Positions 25,701 through 36,064 of a DNA stretch of 64,000 bases are shown in pieces. The position numbers and the translations under genes were made by a program. The notes below the pieces were generated by a model, which did no database searches, had not been told where the DNA came from, and saw only the letters and a program-made list of their open reading frames with translations. Positions within the stretch are counted from its first letter, which is position 1; every line of letters starts with the position of its first letter. The DNA comes from Ilex aquifolium. Its lineage: Eukaryota > Streptophyta > Magnoliopsida > Aquifoliales > Aquifoliaceae. The DNA is taken from NCBI GenBank assembly GCA_951799425.1, contig OX637399.1:19690001-19754000 (forward strand), in the 5' to 3' direction.

Positions 25701-26150
25701 GCCTACGGATTATCAAAGATTCACCAAATCATCCACCTTCAATCCGGTCAAATCGAACCATGGGACTCTAAAGGGAGGGTGTAGAAAGAGTTGAAATGGT
25801 ATACCCAAATGGGGATTCCATTGGTCTTGCCAACAACAAGTGTTTAGCTACTCATACTAAAACTAGAAATGACAATGTAAAGATAATGCATTGTAAGGAT
25901 ATGGAGTTTTGAAGTACTTAAGCACAAGAAATCATAGACTAGAAGTGAATGACATGAAAATCTATTTTATAGCTATGAACATGAATAACTTTTGAAGCAT
26001 TAATGGTAGAACTTAAATGTGAGCATTAAACTAGCAATGACATAAGGGAAAATGACATTAATGACATTCATTCAAGATCATTTAAAGCTCAAAAGCAAGT
26101 GAAATGAGTTGATTAGCATCTTAAAAATATACAAAGTTGTGTGCTAATCA
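22798..26150 (-). repeat. 3' LTR of E5, containing solo LTR S2
   Basis: On the plus strand it starts TGATTGAGCAAAAAC at 22798 and ends TGTGTGCTAATCA at 26150. Without S2 it is about 0.95 kb, shorter than the 5' LTR partner at 36065-37693 (1.63 kb). Sequence on both sides of S2 joins cleanly at GGTAT. Confidence 0.92.
23024..25424 (-). repeat. S2: solo chromovirus LTR (TSD GGTAT)
   Basis: On the plus strand it runs TGTGACGCCCC to CCCGGGTTTCACA (2401 bp), flanked by GGTAT at 23019-23023 and 25425-25429. The intact E5 5' LTR has a single GGTAT at the matching site (near 36286), which confirms the insertion point. The minus-strand TATA box lies at 25035-25028. A second TTGACGCCCCTAAAACTGGG near 23273 suggests a short internal rearrangement. 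No coding is seen. Confidence 0.95.
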
Positions 26151-26164
26151 CACCCCCCAACTTA
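26151..26164 (-). other. Polypurine tract of E5
   Basis: The minus strand reads AAGTTGGGGGGGTG directly before the 3' LTR start TGATTAGCACACAAC. Confidence 0.88.
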
Positions 26165-26470
26165 AGTTTTGCTAGTCCCTTAGCAAAATGTTCAATTCCC
26201 AGCACAACCAAAGCAACCAAAAACCACACAATCAATCAATTTAAACAACCATTCAGTCAAATGAAAAGTAAAAAATCAGAATGCAATTAACAACATAAAC
26301 AATGAGCAAACAGGAATAACTGTGGATTCGTAAATTGAGAACAAAGTTGGAGTACAAAACGGAGTAGGACATTGAAAAGAACAAACAAAAGAAGAGCCTA
26401 ATCTCCCCTCCCCAACTTCACCTAATCCCAAAAAAAAAAAGAAACAAAGCACAAGAATCCCAAACACAAA
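26165..26470 (-). other. 3' untranslated segment of E5
   Basis: This is about 300 bp between the third ORF and the purine tract. It is AT-rich with a run of T on the coding strand. No gene is seen. Confidence 0.6.
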
Positions 26471-27688
26471 CTACTCTCCATCACTCTCATCATCACCCTC
26501 AAATTCATCCCCCTCCTCATCTTCTTCATCATCTTCAGCCTCAGAATCTTCCTCCTCCACATACATTCTGGAGGTTGAAGGCACAGCAGGAACTTCTGGG
26601 ACAGCTTTCTCAGGAAATGTGTGTACATACATCTCCTTCAACATTGTTGTCATTTCCTGAACTGAGGTCTTAATTTCATGCACTGAGGTCTCAATTCCAT
26701 GCGCTGTCTTTTCCAGGGCACCAAGTCTCTGATGGATTGAGCGTTTCAAAACAGGCTTGAATGGCATGGTGGGCACAACAGGTGCAACATCCTCTTCAGA
26801 GTCAGATTGAGCTCGATCCCCACGGCTCATGGCCTTCCTTTTCTGACTGCTGGCCCTACCAATAGCTCCAAACTCAGGGGGGGTCAGTTTTTCCAGTCCA
26901 TAGCCCTTAACCTTAGCATGGTCACACAGTCGGGTAACCAAGCTTCCATATGGTAGATTGGCCATCGGCTTCTCAGTGGTGGCAAAGTCCTTCATCACAT
27001 TCCAAATGATAAGGGCAAAATCCATTGTTTTGCCCGACACGACGGTATCCAGGAGGTTCAACTTTTCCACATTTGGTTTCTTCTCTGCGAATTTTGGGTA
27101 AAGATTATAGTGAAGGAGTTTGTTAAGAAGCCCATAAACATGCTTCAACCCCCCACTCTGAAAGGTTCCCCTGAACATAGCAGGATCCTCATACATCAAC
27201 TCGATAAGCTCCTCTTTAGTCTTCGGCTTACCCATTTTGCGAGGATAAACGGGTGGTCTGGATGGGGGTCTCTGGTAATCCCCAAGGAATGGGGCTATGA
27301 CATCAGGGGTCACCACAATAATCTTACCCCTAACATTTGCTCTCAACACTCCATCATCATCATTCTCAATGAAATTTAGTGAACGGTAAAACTCCCTCAC
27401 CATGGCCAAATTGTATCCCACAACCTCCTTAAACCAGAATTGCATCCCATGCCCCTCAATGATTTTCACAGCAGGATGAGTGGGGGAAAGGGAAAGCCTA
27501 TCCAAAAAACGTTCACAGGTCACATTCTTACCGTCAATCAACTGGCGTCGAGCATCCCTCTTGGCCTTCTTTCTCTGCTTCTCAGGGTCCCCACTCGATC
27601 CTTCTCCACTTCTTTTGTGGCTGGCAGAACCCATGGCAGGAGGGGAAGTGGGCTCTGGTTCTGATCCGACCATCTTGGTGCGAGGCAT
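26471..27688 (-). CDS. Third ORF of E5 (405 aa, Athila ORF position, not a typical env)
   Basis: This is an uninterrupted 405-residue frame between integrase and 3' LTR, where Athila elements are usually said to carry an env-like gene. Seen in the sequence: a Ser/Pro-rich N-terminus, a basic cluster KQRKKAKRDARR at residues 38-48 that could be a nuclear localisation signal, and a globular-looking region at about 55-275. Then come a second basic patch (KRKA, 283-286), a heptad-like segment (about 320-354, LGALEKTAHGIETSVHEIKT) and an extremely acidic tail (378-405). There is no signal peptide and no hydrophobic membrane span. From memory, the central region resembles the 'putative plant transposon protein' / Athila ORF-1 type of domain; this needs a profile search. 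A TATA box lies 99 bp upstream of the ATG. The function is unknown; a nuclear or chromatin role is an inference. Confidence 0.8.
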   Translation of the reverse strand: MPRTKMVGSEPEPTSPPAMGSASHKRSGEGSSGDPEKQRKKAKRDARRQLIDGKNVTCERFLDRLSLSPTHPAVKIIEGHGMQFWFKEVVGYNLAMVREFYRSLNFIENDDDGVLRANVRGKIIVVTPDVIAPFLGDYQRPPSRPPVYPRKMGKPKTKEELIELMYEDPAMFRGTFQSGGLKHVYGLLNKLLHYNLYPKFAEKKPNVEKLNLLDTVVSGKTMDFALIIWNVMKDFATTEKPMANLPYGSLVTRLCDHAKVKGYGLEKLTPPEFGAIGRASSQKRKAMSRGDRAQSDSEEDVAPVVPTMPFKPVLKRSIHQRLGALEKTAHGIETSVHEIKTSVQEMTTMLKEMYVHTFPEKAVPEVPAVPSTSRMYVEEEDSEAEDDEEDEEGDEFEGDDESDGE

Positions 27689-27786
27689 TGTGTAATGAAT
27701 GGAGAGAATAGGAGGAACTTGAGATTCGGCTAAAAGGGTAGGGTAAAATGGAGGAGGCCTGTGGAAAATAATCTAGATCAAGGGGG

Positions 27787-27794
27787 TTTTATAG
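27787..27794 (-). promoter_or_regulatory. Possible internal promoter TATA box for the third ORF
   Basis: The minus strand reads GTCTATAAAACCCCC with TATAAAAC about 100 bp upstream of the ORF start at 27688. It is followed by a leader of CT-rich sequence. A block of four GTACCGGTAC palindromes lies a further 240-330 bp upstream. It could drive a separate mRNA; splicing from the LTR promoter, known in this lineage, is the alternative. Confidence 0.55.
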
Positions 27795-27799
27795 ACTGA

Positions 27800-27950
27800 G
27801 AGGGGAAGAAAAAGGGTTTTGGACCCTTGGAGTTCCATCGGGTAGGGGGGAAGGAGATAGGGGAGAAGTAAATGGGGAGAGTGAAGAGGGAAAGAGAAAG
27901 GGTTCTTGACCCTTGGAGTGCCGTCGGGTAGGGGGGAAGTAGATAGGGAA
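27800..27950. repeat. Short tandem repeat upstream of the third ORF
   Basis: A unit of about 90 bp (AAAGGGTTTTGGACCCTTGG, then GTTCCATCGGGTAGGGGGGA) occurs at about 27810 and again at about 27897 with minor changes. It lies between the TATA box and the palindrome block and may be a duplicated upstream element. Confidence 0.7.
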
Positions 27951-28032
27951 GGAATAAATGAGGGAAATGAAAGGTTGAATTGAGGTTTTGAAATTAAAAG
28001 CCCTAATTTTTTTTTTTCTCGTCAGGCAAACG

Positions 28033-28115
28033 GTACCGGTACTGGGTATCGGTACTGCGATTCCAGTAGGTTTTTGGTACCGGTACTGGGTACCGGTACC
28101 ATTTGGTACCGGTAC
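28033..28115. repeat. GTACCGGTAC palindrome block upstream of the third ORF
   Basis: Perfect palindromes lie at 28033-28042, 28077-28086, 28089-28100 (GGTACCGGTACC) and 28106-28115, with CTGCGATTCCAGTAGG between the first two. The same block, including that spacer, lies in the E5 5' LTR at 37391-37444. Confidence 0.92.
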
Positions 28116-30112
28116 TGTTCTGCTTTGTCCGCCAAACCACTCCTGCTGAAACATTCCTCCAATCAAATTCAACTTAGGACCTTCCTAGACACTTCATCAC
28201 ATTACTTCTAACTCCAAATCCATTCGAAAAGATATATTCCAATTATAAACCACAACTCGAACCATCATGCTCACTTTATGATTGAAATTGCAAGGTGATT
28301 TAAGCCTATGAACATTCATCATACAAAAATCAAATTCTGTTCTCAACTATCAAAATGAGCACCCAAAATATACATCATAAGGTTCAGAATCAAAGCATTC
28401 CTAAAATATGTCAATATCAATAACTTGAGAAATATTCCCTCATTCTTGCAAGCATGGAGCTTTTTAACAAATTTCTCAATTGAATGAACTAGATGTACAT
28501 GAGCAAAACCATAGTCCTCAATGCTAGTCAGAAATATGCACCTACAAATTAATTTTCAACTCGTGTGCATGTGAATTTAAACAAGTAATTTGGGCATTTA
28601 CGAAACAGAATTCACATTCGAAAGGCTAGACAAACTCAGTTTCAATGCAAAACTCACCAAGGGACACTCTTAAGCAATAAATGCACTCACGTTATACTGG
28701 TATGCACTCCATGTGTACATGTGATATAGAATCTTGTATTCAAAACAAAGTGCTCACATGTAATCCAAAAATGAAGTTCATATGTGAAAATGAGGCAACC
28801 TTGGCATAGTCTCATGAATAGGATATTAGTGCATTAGGTAGTAAGACTAAACTTATCATTTTTTTTTTTTTACAAACATGCTTCTCCCATGCTTCTCTAG
28901 ATCACTTAGGGCTTTAAGGGTTGTAATGGGGCCCTGGGGTGATATCTAGGTAAAAGAAATGAAGGAAAAACACTTCCTTTTTCATGGGAGACTTTAATGT
29001 TGGAAAAACACTTCCTTTTTCATGGGATTTTGATTTTCTCACCATCACCACACCCCTTGTTTATTTTCTTTATTCTTCTTAACATCTTCCTTTTCTTTTG
29101 ATCACTCTTTATTCTTTTCACCCCTTTTTCTCCTTTTCTTGGATTTTCATTCAACTCTTTGAGTTTCAAATCATTCATCCCTTTTGTTGGAGTTTCCACA
29201 CCATACTTCCTTCTCTTTTGCACTCACTCATATTCAGCTCTAGGAACAACCAAGGTGAGGTAGATTTTTATCATCTTGCATTGGATTGGTCAAATGTGTG
29301 GCATAGAAACGAATTTTAAAATGGGCTCAAACACGGCACTAGGGATAAAATTTTCTCAAGAAAAAGGCTAAGGCTCAAAGCATTCAAAAATGGCCTAAGA
29401 TCACTTCCAGGTCCGCATGGGGAGAGCATTACATGATCAAGACAAATCAGTCTACTAACCAAATGCAACTAACCAAAGCAAGCATAATGAGACTATTGAA
29501 CAAACTTGATATCAAAAATTGTTCTTTGAGTAAACGTAAGTTCCCTCCAAAAAGGTTTGGCACTAAAACTCTCATGGGTCCTTACTCATCTCCACTACTT
29601 ATGTCAAGCTTAAAACATGAATCCAACCCGTAAATCACTGAAATTACAGATTCAGAAATCACATACAGATGAGTTCGAAAATCAATACATATGTGATACT
29701 TATGCATAGGATCCATATCATCCAGTTCATACTCGCTTCATAAGGGAATACAGATCAACTTAAAGGTATTTTTCATCAAAATTTTTCAAAATCTCTCACA
29801 TATTTTGTACTAATGCGACAAAAACAGAATACTTCCCAACAACTTTGGTGTAACATACAAATGGTGCACCTCACCCCCCAACTAGATTCATGCATTGCCC
29901 TCAATGCAACAAAAAGAGAAAAATTGCAATGAAAGACAGTAAAAGCTGATAAGGGTAAGAGAACACCTCGCATATGAGCTTTTGACAAAAGCACCAAGAT
30001 CTGGATTCAAAAGAAAACAAAGCTATACACCAACAACAAGTAAGTGACATGAAATAAAAACATGACATAATTAAAATAAAAGAAACTGTACATGCGAACA
30101 AGGGACCAATTG
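28116..30112 (-). other. Spacer between integrase and third ORF of E5
   Basis: This is about 2 kb with no convincing coding. It is AT-rich, with a T11 run near 28860 and pyrimidine-rich stretches at 29000-29220. A purine tract like the 3' polypurine tract lies at about 29869-29884. Long non-coding spacers between pol and the third ORF are usual in Athila-like elements. Confidence 0.65.
29869..29884 (-). other. Second, internal PPT-like tract of E5
   Basis: The minus strand reads CTAGTTGGGGGGTGAG, closely resembling the element's own polypurine tract at 26151-26164 (AAGTTGGGGGGGTG). It lies about 230 bp after the end of integrase. Confidence 0.6.
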
Positions 30113-31261
30113 TTATTCCTCAATCACTTCCGGATACACCGGGTCGGTTAACTCCTCCTCCACCACTTGGTTTTCAAAGCCCTCAAAGAATGGCTTAAGT
30201 CTTTGGCCATTGACCTTGAATGTTTGGCCATCTTTGAGGTTGGTGATCTCAACAGCTCCATTGGGGTAGGCCACCTTGACAAGATAGGGGCCATCCCAAC
30301 GAGATCTTAGCTTTCCGGGAAAAATGGAGAGGCGGGAATTATACAAGAGTACCTTTTGCCCGGGCTCGAATGATTTCCTCACTATGGAGTTATCATGAAA
30401 GATTTTCGCCCGTTCCTTTGAAATTTTTGAACTCTCGTATGCATCCCGCCGAATCTCTTCCAATTCATTCATTTCTAACATCCTATGTTTACCGGCCATT
30501 CTCATATTGAAATTTAAAGTCTTGATGGCCCAATAGGCACTGTGTTCCATTTCTACCGGCAGATGGCAAGCCTTTCCATAGACAAACCGATAGGGAGACA
30601 TGCCCAAAACTGTCTTGTAGGCAGTACGATATGCCCACAGGGCATCAATCAATCTCTCAGACCAATCCTTCCTATTGGGGTTAACTGTTTTTTCAAGGAT
30701 GGTCTTGATCTCCCTATTGGCTAGCTCGGCTTGGCCATTTGTTTGTGGGTGATAAGCGGTGGATACTTTATGTGTAACGCCATATTTGAACAATAACGAT
30801 GCAACTGGCCTGTTACAAAAGTGTGATCCACCATCACTAATCAAAGCACGAGGCATCCCAAACCTCGAGAAAATGTTCTCTTTCAAGAACTTGACTACAA
30901 CCCGGTGGTCATTAGTCTTTGTCGGGATAGCCTCCACCCATTTGGACACGTAGTCCACTGCCAACAGAATGTATAGATAGCCAAACGACATAGGGAAGGG
31001 ACCCATGAAATCGATGCCCCAACAATCGAATATTTCTATCACAAGTACAGGTGAGAGGGGCATCATATTCCTTCGGGTCACGCTACCCAAACGTTGGCAT
31101 CTATCACATTCTTTAAAAAATGAAATGCAATCCTTAATCAGAGAAGGCCAGTAGAAACCTGATTGTAGAATCTTGGCTGAGGTCTTCTTAGTAGAGAAAT
31201 GCCCACCACAGGCTTGGGAATGACAGAAGGCCAGGACGTTCCGCTGTTCGGTTTCAGGCAC
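30113..31261 (-). CDS. Integrase of E5
   Basis: The 382-residue frame covers the integrase of this Athila-type element. A zinc domain with H14, H21, C52 and C55 ([20 protein letters not shown]) is followed by the catalytic core with D84 ([11 protein letters not shown]), D143 ([11 protein letters not shown]) and E179 ([12 protein letters not shown]). The C-terminal part has [30 protein letters not shown] and a beta-rich SRWDGPYLV tail. No chromodomain is present, as is normal for Athila. It follows the RT-RNase H frame directly and was probably made as one polyprotein with it. Confidence 0.93.
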   Translation of the reverse strand: MPETEQRNVLAFCHSQACGGHFSTKKTSAKILQSGFYWPSLIKDCISFFKECDRCQRLGSVTRRNMMPLSPVLVIEIFDCWGIDFMGPFPMSFGYLYILLAVDYVSKWVEAIPTKTNDHRVVVKFLKENIFSRFGMPRALISDGGSHFCNRPVASLLFKYGVTHKVSTAYHPQTNGQAELANREIKTILEKTVNPNRKDWSERLIDALWAYRTAYKTVLGMSPYRFVYGKACHLPVEMEHSAYWAIKTLNFNMRMAGKHRMLEMNELEEIRRDAYESSKISKERAKIFHDNSIVRKSFEPGQKVLLYNSRLSIFPGKLRSRWDGPYLVKVAYPNGAVEITNLKDGQTFKVNGQRLKPFFEGFENQVVEEELTDPVYPEVIEE

Positions 31262-31264
31262 GCA

Positions 31265-33202
31265 TCACCTCATGATCTGGTCCGGACAATACTTGAACAG
31301 ATACGGATTATCGAAGTAGAAGTACTTCACGTCGACCATAAATCTCCTTTTATCCTCAGGGCTCCAGTGTGGTGGGATTTGTCCTGTTGCAAGATAATTG
31401 CAAATGTCAGCATACCAAGGACAATGAGAATGAATGGACAATAACTGCTCATCAGGGAAAGAGTCGGGAATAGGAATATGCTCATTAGTCTCCTGCACCA
31501 CCAGTCGGGATAAGTGATCCGCCACAACATTCTCAACTCCTTTTTTGTCTTTAATTGTCAAATCAAACTCTTGTAGGAGGAGGATCCACCTAATGAGTCT
31601 TGGCTTCGCATCCTGCTTAGATAACAAGTACTTTAAGGCAGAATGGTCAGTGAAGATAATAATAGGTGAACCAATGATATATGAACGGAATTTATCAAGA
31701 GCAAACACTACAGCTAGCAATTCTTTTTCAGTGGTAGTGTAATTCATTTGAGCCTCATTAAGTGTTTTGCTAGCGTAGTGTATAACATGCGGTCGCTTGT
31801 CCTTCCTCTGACCAAGCACTGCGCCAACCGCGTAGTCACTCGCGTCACACATAAGCTCGAAAGGTAGATCCCAATTGGGTGGTCGCATGATAGGAGGCGT
31901 GACAAGCATGCTTTTTAGTTTTTTAAATGATGCCTCACACTCATTCGACCACTCAAAAGGAATCTCCTTAGACAGTAAGTTGGTCAGGGGTCGGGCCAAT
32001 GCGCTAAAATTCTGAATGAATCGGCGATAGAAACCTGCATGGCCCAAAAATGACCGGATTCCCTTGATAGTTGTCGGCGTGGGAAGGTTGGAGATGGCCT
32101 CCACCTTGGATTTGTCAACTTCAATGCCCCTTGCCGATACTATGTGCCCCAATACAATTCCTTCCGTCACCATGAAGTGACACTTCTCCCAATTGAGCAC
32201 AAGATCCTTTTCCTCACATCGCTCCAATACTCTCTCCAAGTTCTCTAGGCATCCATCAAAGGAATCACCAAACACAGAAAAATCGTCCATGAAGACCTCC
32301 AAAATTTTCTCCACCATATCGCTAAAAATCCCCATCATGCACCGCTGAAAGGTTCCCGGGGCATTGCATAATCCGAAAGGCATCCGACGATAGGCAAAGG
32401 TACCATATGGGCAGGTGAAGGTAGTCTTCTCTTGGTCTTCCAATGCGATCTCGATTTGGTTGTAGCCAGAGTACCCGTCTAAGAAACAATAAAATAGGTG
32501 CCCTGCTACCCTTTCCAAGACTTGATCGAGAAACGGCATTGGAAAATGATCTTTCCGTGTGCACGCGTTGAGCTTCCGGTAGTCGATGCAAACTCTCCAT
32601 CCGGTAATGACTCTTGTAGGTATGAGTTCATTTTCCTCATTTTCAATCACTGTGACTCCGGATTTCTTTGGGACGACTTGTGTGGGGCTTACCCATTTGC
32701 TATCCGCGATTGGAAAGATAATGCCCACATCAAGTAGCTTTAACACCTCCTCCTTCACTACTTCTTTCATGCTTGGATTCAATCTCCTTTGAGGTTGTCG
32801 GGAGGTTTTAGCATCTTCCTCAAGATAGATGCGATGGGTGCAAATTATAGGGCTGATTCCCTTGATATCTGCAATAGTCCACCCTATCGCTCCCTTATGC
32901 TTTCTCAATACCCCCAGAAGATTTTCTTCTTGTTCCATGGTTAGGGTAGAGCTAATGACTACCAGAAAAGTATCTCCCTCGCCAAGATAGGCGTACTTCA
33001 AGTGTGAGGGTAACGGCTTCAACTCCAAATTTGGCTTTTGTTCCTCCGACCGGAAAATCTTCTTTTCTTGCTTGGGCAACTCCTCAAATGTGGGAATCCA
33101 TTTTGTTACCCCTTTCAACTCTTCCACGCTCTCTTCCTCATCTATCTTTACAAGTTCAACAAAGTCCTCCTCCATGCAGTCCAACATCCCTTCTAACTCC
33201 AC
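31265..33202 (-). CDS. RT and RNase H of E5
   Basis: The 645-residue frame has an acidic linker. RT motifs follow: [57 protein letters not shown] and catalytic FMDD at about residue 302. The thumb/connection [13 protein letters not shown] comes next. RNase H has [44 protein letters not shown] and [12 protein letters not shown] hinge into integrase ([18 protein letters not shown]) closes the frame. The KDHFP...DGYSGYNQI signature is typical of Athila-lineage pol. Confidence 0.94.
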   Translation of the reverse strand: MELEGMLDCMEEDFVELVKIDEEESVEELKGVTKWIPTFEELPKQEKKIFRSEEQKPNLELKPLPSHLKYAYLGEGDTFLVVISSTLTMEQEENLLGVLRKHKGAIGWTIADIKGISPIICTHRIYLEEDAKTSRQPQRRLNPSMKEVVKEEVLKLLDVGIIFPIADSKWVSPTQVVPKKSGVTVIENEENELIPTRVITGWRVCIDYRKLNACTRKDHFPMPFLDQVLERVAGHLFYCFLDGYSGYNQIEIALEDQEKTTFTCPYGTFAYRRMPFGLCNAPGTFQRCMMGIFSDMVEKILEVFMDDFSVFGDSFDGCLENLERVLERCEEKDLVLNWEKCHFMVTEGIVLGHIVSARGIEVDKSKVEAISNLPTPTTIKGIRSFLGHAGFYRRFIQNFSALARPLTNLLSKEIPFEWSNECEASFKKLKSMLVTPPIMRPPNWDLPFELMCDASDYAVGAVLGQRKDKRPHVIHYASKTLNEAQMNYTTTEKELLAVVFALDKFRSYIIGSPIIIFTDHSALKYLLSKQDAKPRLIRWILLLQEFDLTIKDKKGVENVVADHLSRLVVQETNEHIPIPDSFPDEQLLSIHSHCPWYADICNYLATGQIPPHWSPEDKRRFMVDVKYFYFDNPYLFKYCPDQIMR

Positions 33203-35905
33203 TTACTCCTCAATCAAAGTGTCGATTCTATTGATCTCGTTCACCTCCAAATCATCCCCGGGTTGTTTTGCTAAATTGAATACATTCAGCTCCATGGTCA
33301 TGTTCCCAAAAGCCAACTTCATTAGACCATTCCTGCAATTAATCACAGCGTTAGCGGTAGCAAGGAAAGGTCTTCCAAGAATAACGGGGATTTGGGAATT
33401 AAGGTTAGCAACCGGGTGTGTATCTAATACAATAAAATCGACTGGAAAGTAAAAATTGTCAACTTGGACAAGCACATCTTCCACTACTCCCCTTGGTGTG
33501 CGTATGCTCCGATCCGCCAGTTGAAGTGTAACTGAGGTGGACTTCAACTCTTCAAGCTTGAGTTGTTGGTACACGGAGTAAGGAAGAAGATTGACGCTCG
33601 CCCCCAAGTCAAGCAATGCTTGCTCAACCCGGCAATTCCCGATGGTGATGGCAATTGTTGGACAACCGGGATCCTTGAATTTTGGAGGAGTGTTGGTCCT
33701 CAATATAGAGCTCACTTGTTCGGTGAGAAATGCCTTCTTCCGAACATTCAACTTCCTTTTCACCGTGCATAGGTCTTTCAATATTTTGGCACATGACGGA
33801 ATTTGCTTGATGGCATCAAGGAGCGGGATGTTGATCTTTAACTGCTTAAACAAATCCAAAATTTCAGAATAATTAGCCACCTTGACAGGTGGCTTCAACT
33901 GATGGGGAAAGGGGGCAGGCATAGAGGGAAAACACAAACTATCATCAACCACATGTTCATTTTTAATTTGGTCATTTTCTTTGTCTTTGCTCATCCCACC
34001 TTTTTCAGCCACACGTTCCTTGGCCTCACCCTCAATGGACTCACCCTCAATGGACTCTTCTATTGGCAATTGTGCCTTGGGCGGAACCTTTGGCACTATG
34101 GTCTTTTCAACTTGTTTGCCACTACGAAGAGTGGTGACCGCCTTAAGGTGTTCACAACTCTCTTGGGTGGGCTCAACTGATTCAATCACGTTTTGGCCTT
34201 TGGGATTTTGTTGTGGTTGAGAGGGGAATTTCCCCTTCTCTTGTTGAGTCAAGCCTATGTGATTGGTGATCTTTGTGAGTTGAGCCGAAATGTCCTTATT
34301 GAAGGCGGTTTGGCTTTGGATGAAGGCGTGGAGCACATCTTCTACACTCCTTTTATGAGGTGGTTGGTAGCTAGAAGAACTAGATGGGCCTTGTTGGGAG
34401 AAATTCTGTGTGGGAGGGTTGGATTGGTACCCTTGCGGATTGGCCCGTGGGTATTGGGAGTTAGAGGCTTGCCCTTGACCTTGGGATTGAAATTGGCTTT
34501 GCCTAGGAGGTGCGGGAGGTGTATATGTGTTTGAGCCATAAGGAATGGGGTTCTCATTCCTCCAACTGAAATTAGGGTGATCACGATACCCTGAATTGTA
34601 AGTGTTGGAATTTTGAGGAAATGATTGCCTCGGTTGGTTGAAGGCATTGACCTGTTCATGGTATGTCTCTTTAAGTGCCGGAATGCTCGGACACTCCGAC
34701 GTGGAATGATCGACACCCCCACAAATAGAACAAACCTCCTCGGTTTTTGACACATGAGACACCTCTCGTCTCCTTTCCACCTCAAGGCTATCTACTTTCC
34801 TAGACAATTTGGAAATTTGTGAAAGTAGGTCCTCCCGGTCTTTCAAATCATATATCCCTCCCCTTTGAGATTGACCACTCACTGGCAAAGTCCTAGGTAC
34901 ATCACTTGGGTCCCTAACATCCCATGATTGTGCATTTTCAGCCAAGGTACCAAAGTAGTCAAGGGCCTCGTCAGGGTCTTTGTTCAAAAATTCACCATTG
35001 CACATCATGTCAATGAATTGCCTATGGTTTGGTGAGATTCCTTCGTAGAAGAAACTCACCAATTGCCACGATTTAAAACCATGATGTGGTATGGATTGAA
35101 TCAAATCTTTATAGCGATCCCAACACTGATAGAATTGTTCATTGGGTTTTTCAGAAAAGTTTTGAATGTCTTTTTTCAAAGAAGTGGTTCTATGAACCGG
35201 AAAAAACTTTTTCAAAAAGAATGAAACTATATGGTCCCAAGATAGCATGGTCCGAGGCCCCATAGAATCAAACCAAATCTTTGCTTTACCCTCCAACGAA
35301 AAAGAGAAAAGTTTCATCCTTGCTATCTCTTCCATGTTGTAATTTGGGATAAAGGTTGCAACTATTTCCTCATAAGACTTTAGATGACTATAAGGGTTTT
35401 CCTTCTTGACCCCATGAAATTTAGGGAGTAGTTGCAACATCCATGGTTTGATTACAAAGAGATGTGCTTGGACGGGAAGGACAAGGCATGATGGTGTGGA
35501 GCTACGGGTCGGCTGAAGGAACTCCCGCATTGTCCTTGGTGGAGGGTCAAGTTGGATGTTCCCTTCATTCCTAGGTGGGGGAAATTGCACTCGTGGGTTG
35601 GGCATCCTAGGTGGTTGAAATCCCCCACCCATTTGCCTATTCGGGTTAGCATCCTCATTATCAAAAGTATCGGGAGGGGGATATTGCATTCTTGGGTTAG
35701 GCATCCTATTTTCGGGTAACCCCCCACCCCTTTGAGCATTTGGATTCGCCCCGACATTGTCAAAATTTCCACCCCCTTGGATGTTTGGGTTGACATCCAC
35801 ATTTTCGAAATTGTCACCCGCATCCTCGGGTGGGTCTTGGTCGATGTTCATGTTGGGGCCTAAGGGTTGTCTAACTAATCGGTGATAGTCGTCCCTTCCC
35901 CACAT
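33203..35905 (-). CDS. Gag and protease of E5
   Basis: The 900-residue frame begins at 35905, 139 bp inside the primer site. A Pro/Asn/Gly-rich N-terminus with repeated NPN(x)QxGGG motifs comes first. Capsid-like region: LLPKFHGVKKENPYSHLKSY, FFLKKFFPVHRTTSLKKDI and FYQCWDRYKDLIQSIPHHGF. A CCHC knuckle (C-S-I-C-G-G-V-D-H-S-T-S-E-C) lies near residue 390. A Gln/Ser-rich linker and AVTTLRSGKQVEKTIVPK follow. The retropepsin has LLDLGASVNLLPYSVYQQL near residue 765. It ends at the RPFLATANAVINCRNG region that leads into RT. Confidence 0.93.
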   Translation of the reverse strand: MWGRDDYHRLVRQPLGPNMNIDQDPPEDAGDNFENVDVNPNIQGGGNFDNVGANPNAQRGGGLPENRMPNPRMQYPPPDTFDNEDANPNRQMGGGFQPPRMPNPRVQFPPPRNEGNIQLDPPPRTMREFLQPTRSSTPSCLVLPVQAHLFVIKPWMLQLLPKFHGVKKENPYSHLKSYEEIVATFIPNYNMEEIARMKLFSFSLEGKAKIWFDSMGPRTMLSWDHIVSFFLKKFFPVHRTTSLKKDIQNFSEKPNEQFYQCWDRYKDLIQSIPHHGFKSWQLVSFFYEGISPNHRQFIDMMCNGEFLNKDPDEALDYFGTLAENAQSWDVRDPSDVPRTLPVSGQSQRGGIYDLKDREDLLSQISKLSRKVDSLEVERRREVSHVSKTEEVCSICGGVDHSTSECPSIPALKETYHEQVNAFNQPRQSFPQNSNTYNSGYRDHPNFSWRNENPIPYGSNTYTPPAPPRQSQFQSQGQGQASNSQYPRANPQGYQSNPPTQNFSQQGPSSSSSYQPPHKRSVEDVLHAFIQSQTAFNKDISAQLTKITNHIGLTQQEKGKFPSQPQQNPKGQNVIESVEPTQESCEHLKAVTTLRSGKQVEKTIVPKVPPKAQLPIEESIEGESIEGEAKERVAEKGGMSKDKENDQIKNEHVVDDSLCFPSMPAPFPHQLKPPVKVANYSEILDLFKQLKINIPLLDAIKQIPSCAKILKDLCTVKRKLNVRKKAFLTEQVSSILRTNTPPKFKDPGCPTIAITIGNCRVEQALLDLGASVNLLPYSVYQQLKLEELKSTSVTLQLADRSIRTPRGVVEDVLVQVDNFYFPVDFIVLDTHPVANLNSQIPVILGRPFLATANAVINCRNGLMKLAFGNMTMELNVFNLAKQPGDDLEVNEINRIDTLIEE

Positions 35906-36043
35906 GCAACAAGATATCTATACAAATGAAATTGTAAACAAACAAGAATATATACACGAAACAACGTACCTCAGCCCGTGATGAAGATCACGGGACTTAC
36001 CTCCATTGTTCGGAAATCACTCTCTTGGTTTGACACTTGCCTT
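35906..36043 (-). other. Leader of E5
   Basis: This is a short untranslated leader between the primer site and the gag start. It contains ATCTTCATCACGGGCTGAGG-like sequence with a small inverted repeat CCCGTGATGAAGATCACGGG on the plus strand (35974-35993), which could fold as a hairpin in the element's RNA. Confidence 0.6.
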
Positions 36044-36060
36044 CCCTGGCAACGGCGCCA
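36044..36060 (-). other. Primer binding site of E5 (tRNA-Asp type)
   Basis: The minus strand reads TGGCGCCGTTGCCAGGG, four bases from the LTR end at 36065. Confidence 0.92.
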
Positions 36061-36064
36061 AAAA

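Noticed and set aside
33004-34534. Plus-strand frames of 70-130 residues opposite E5 gag-pol
   Set aside because: They are antisense shadows of a long coding frame, with no domain of their own.
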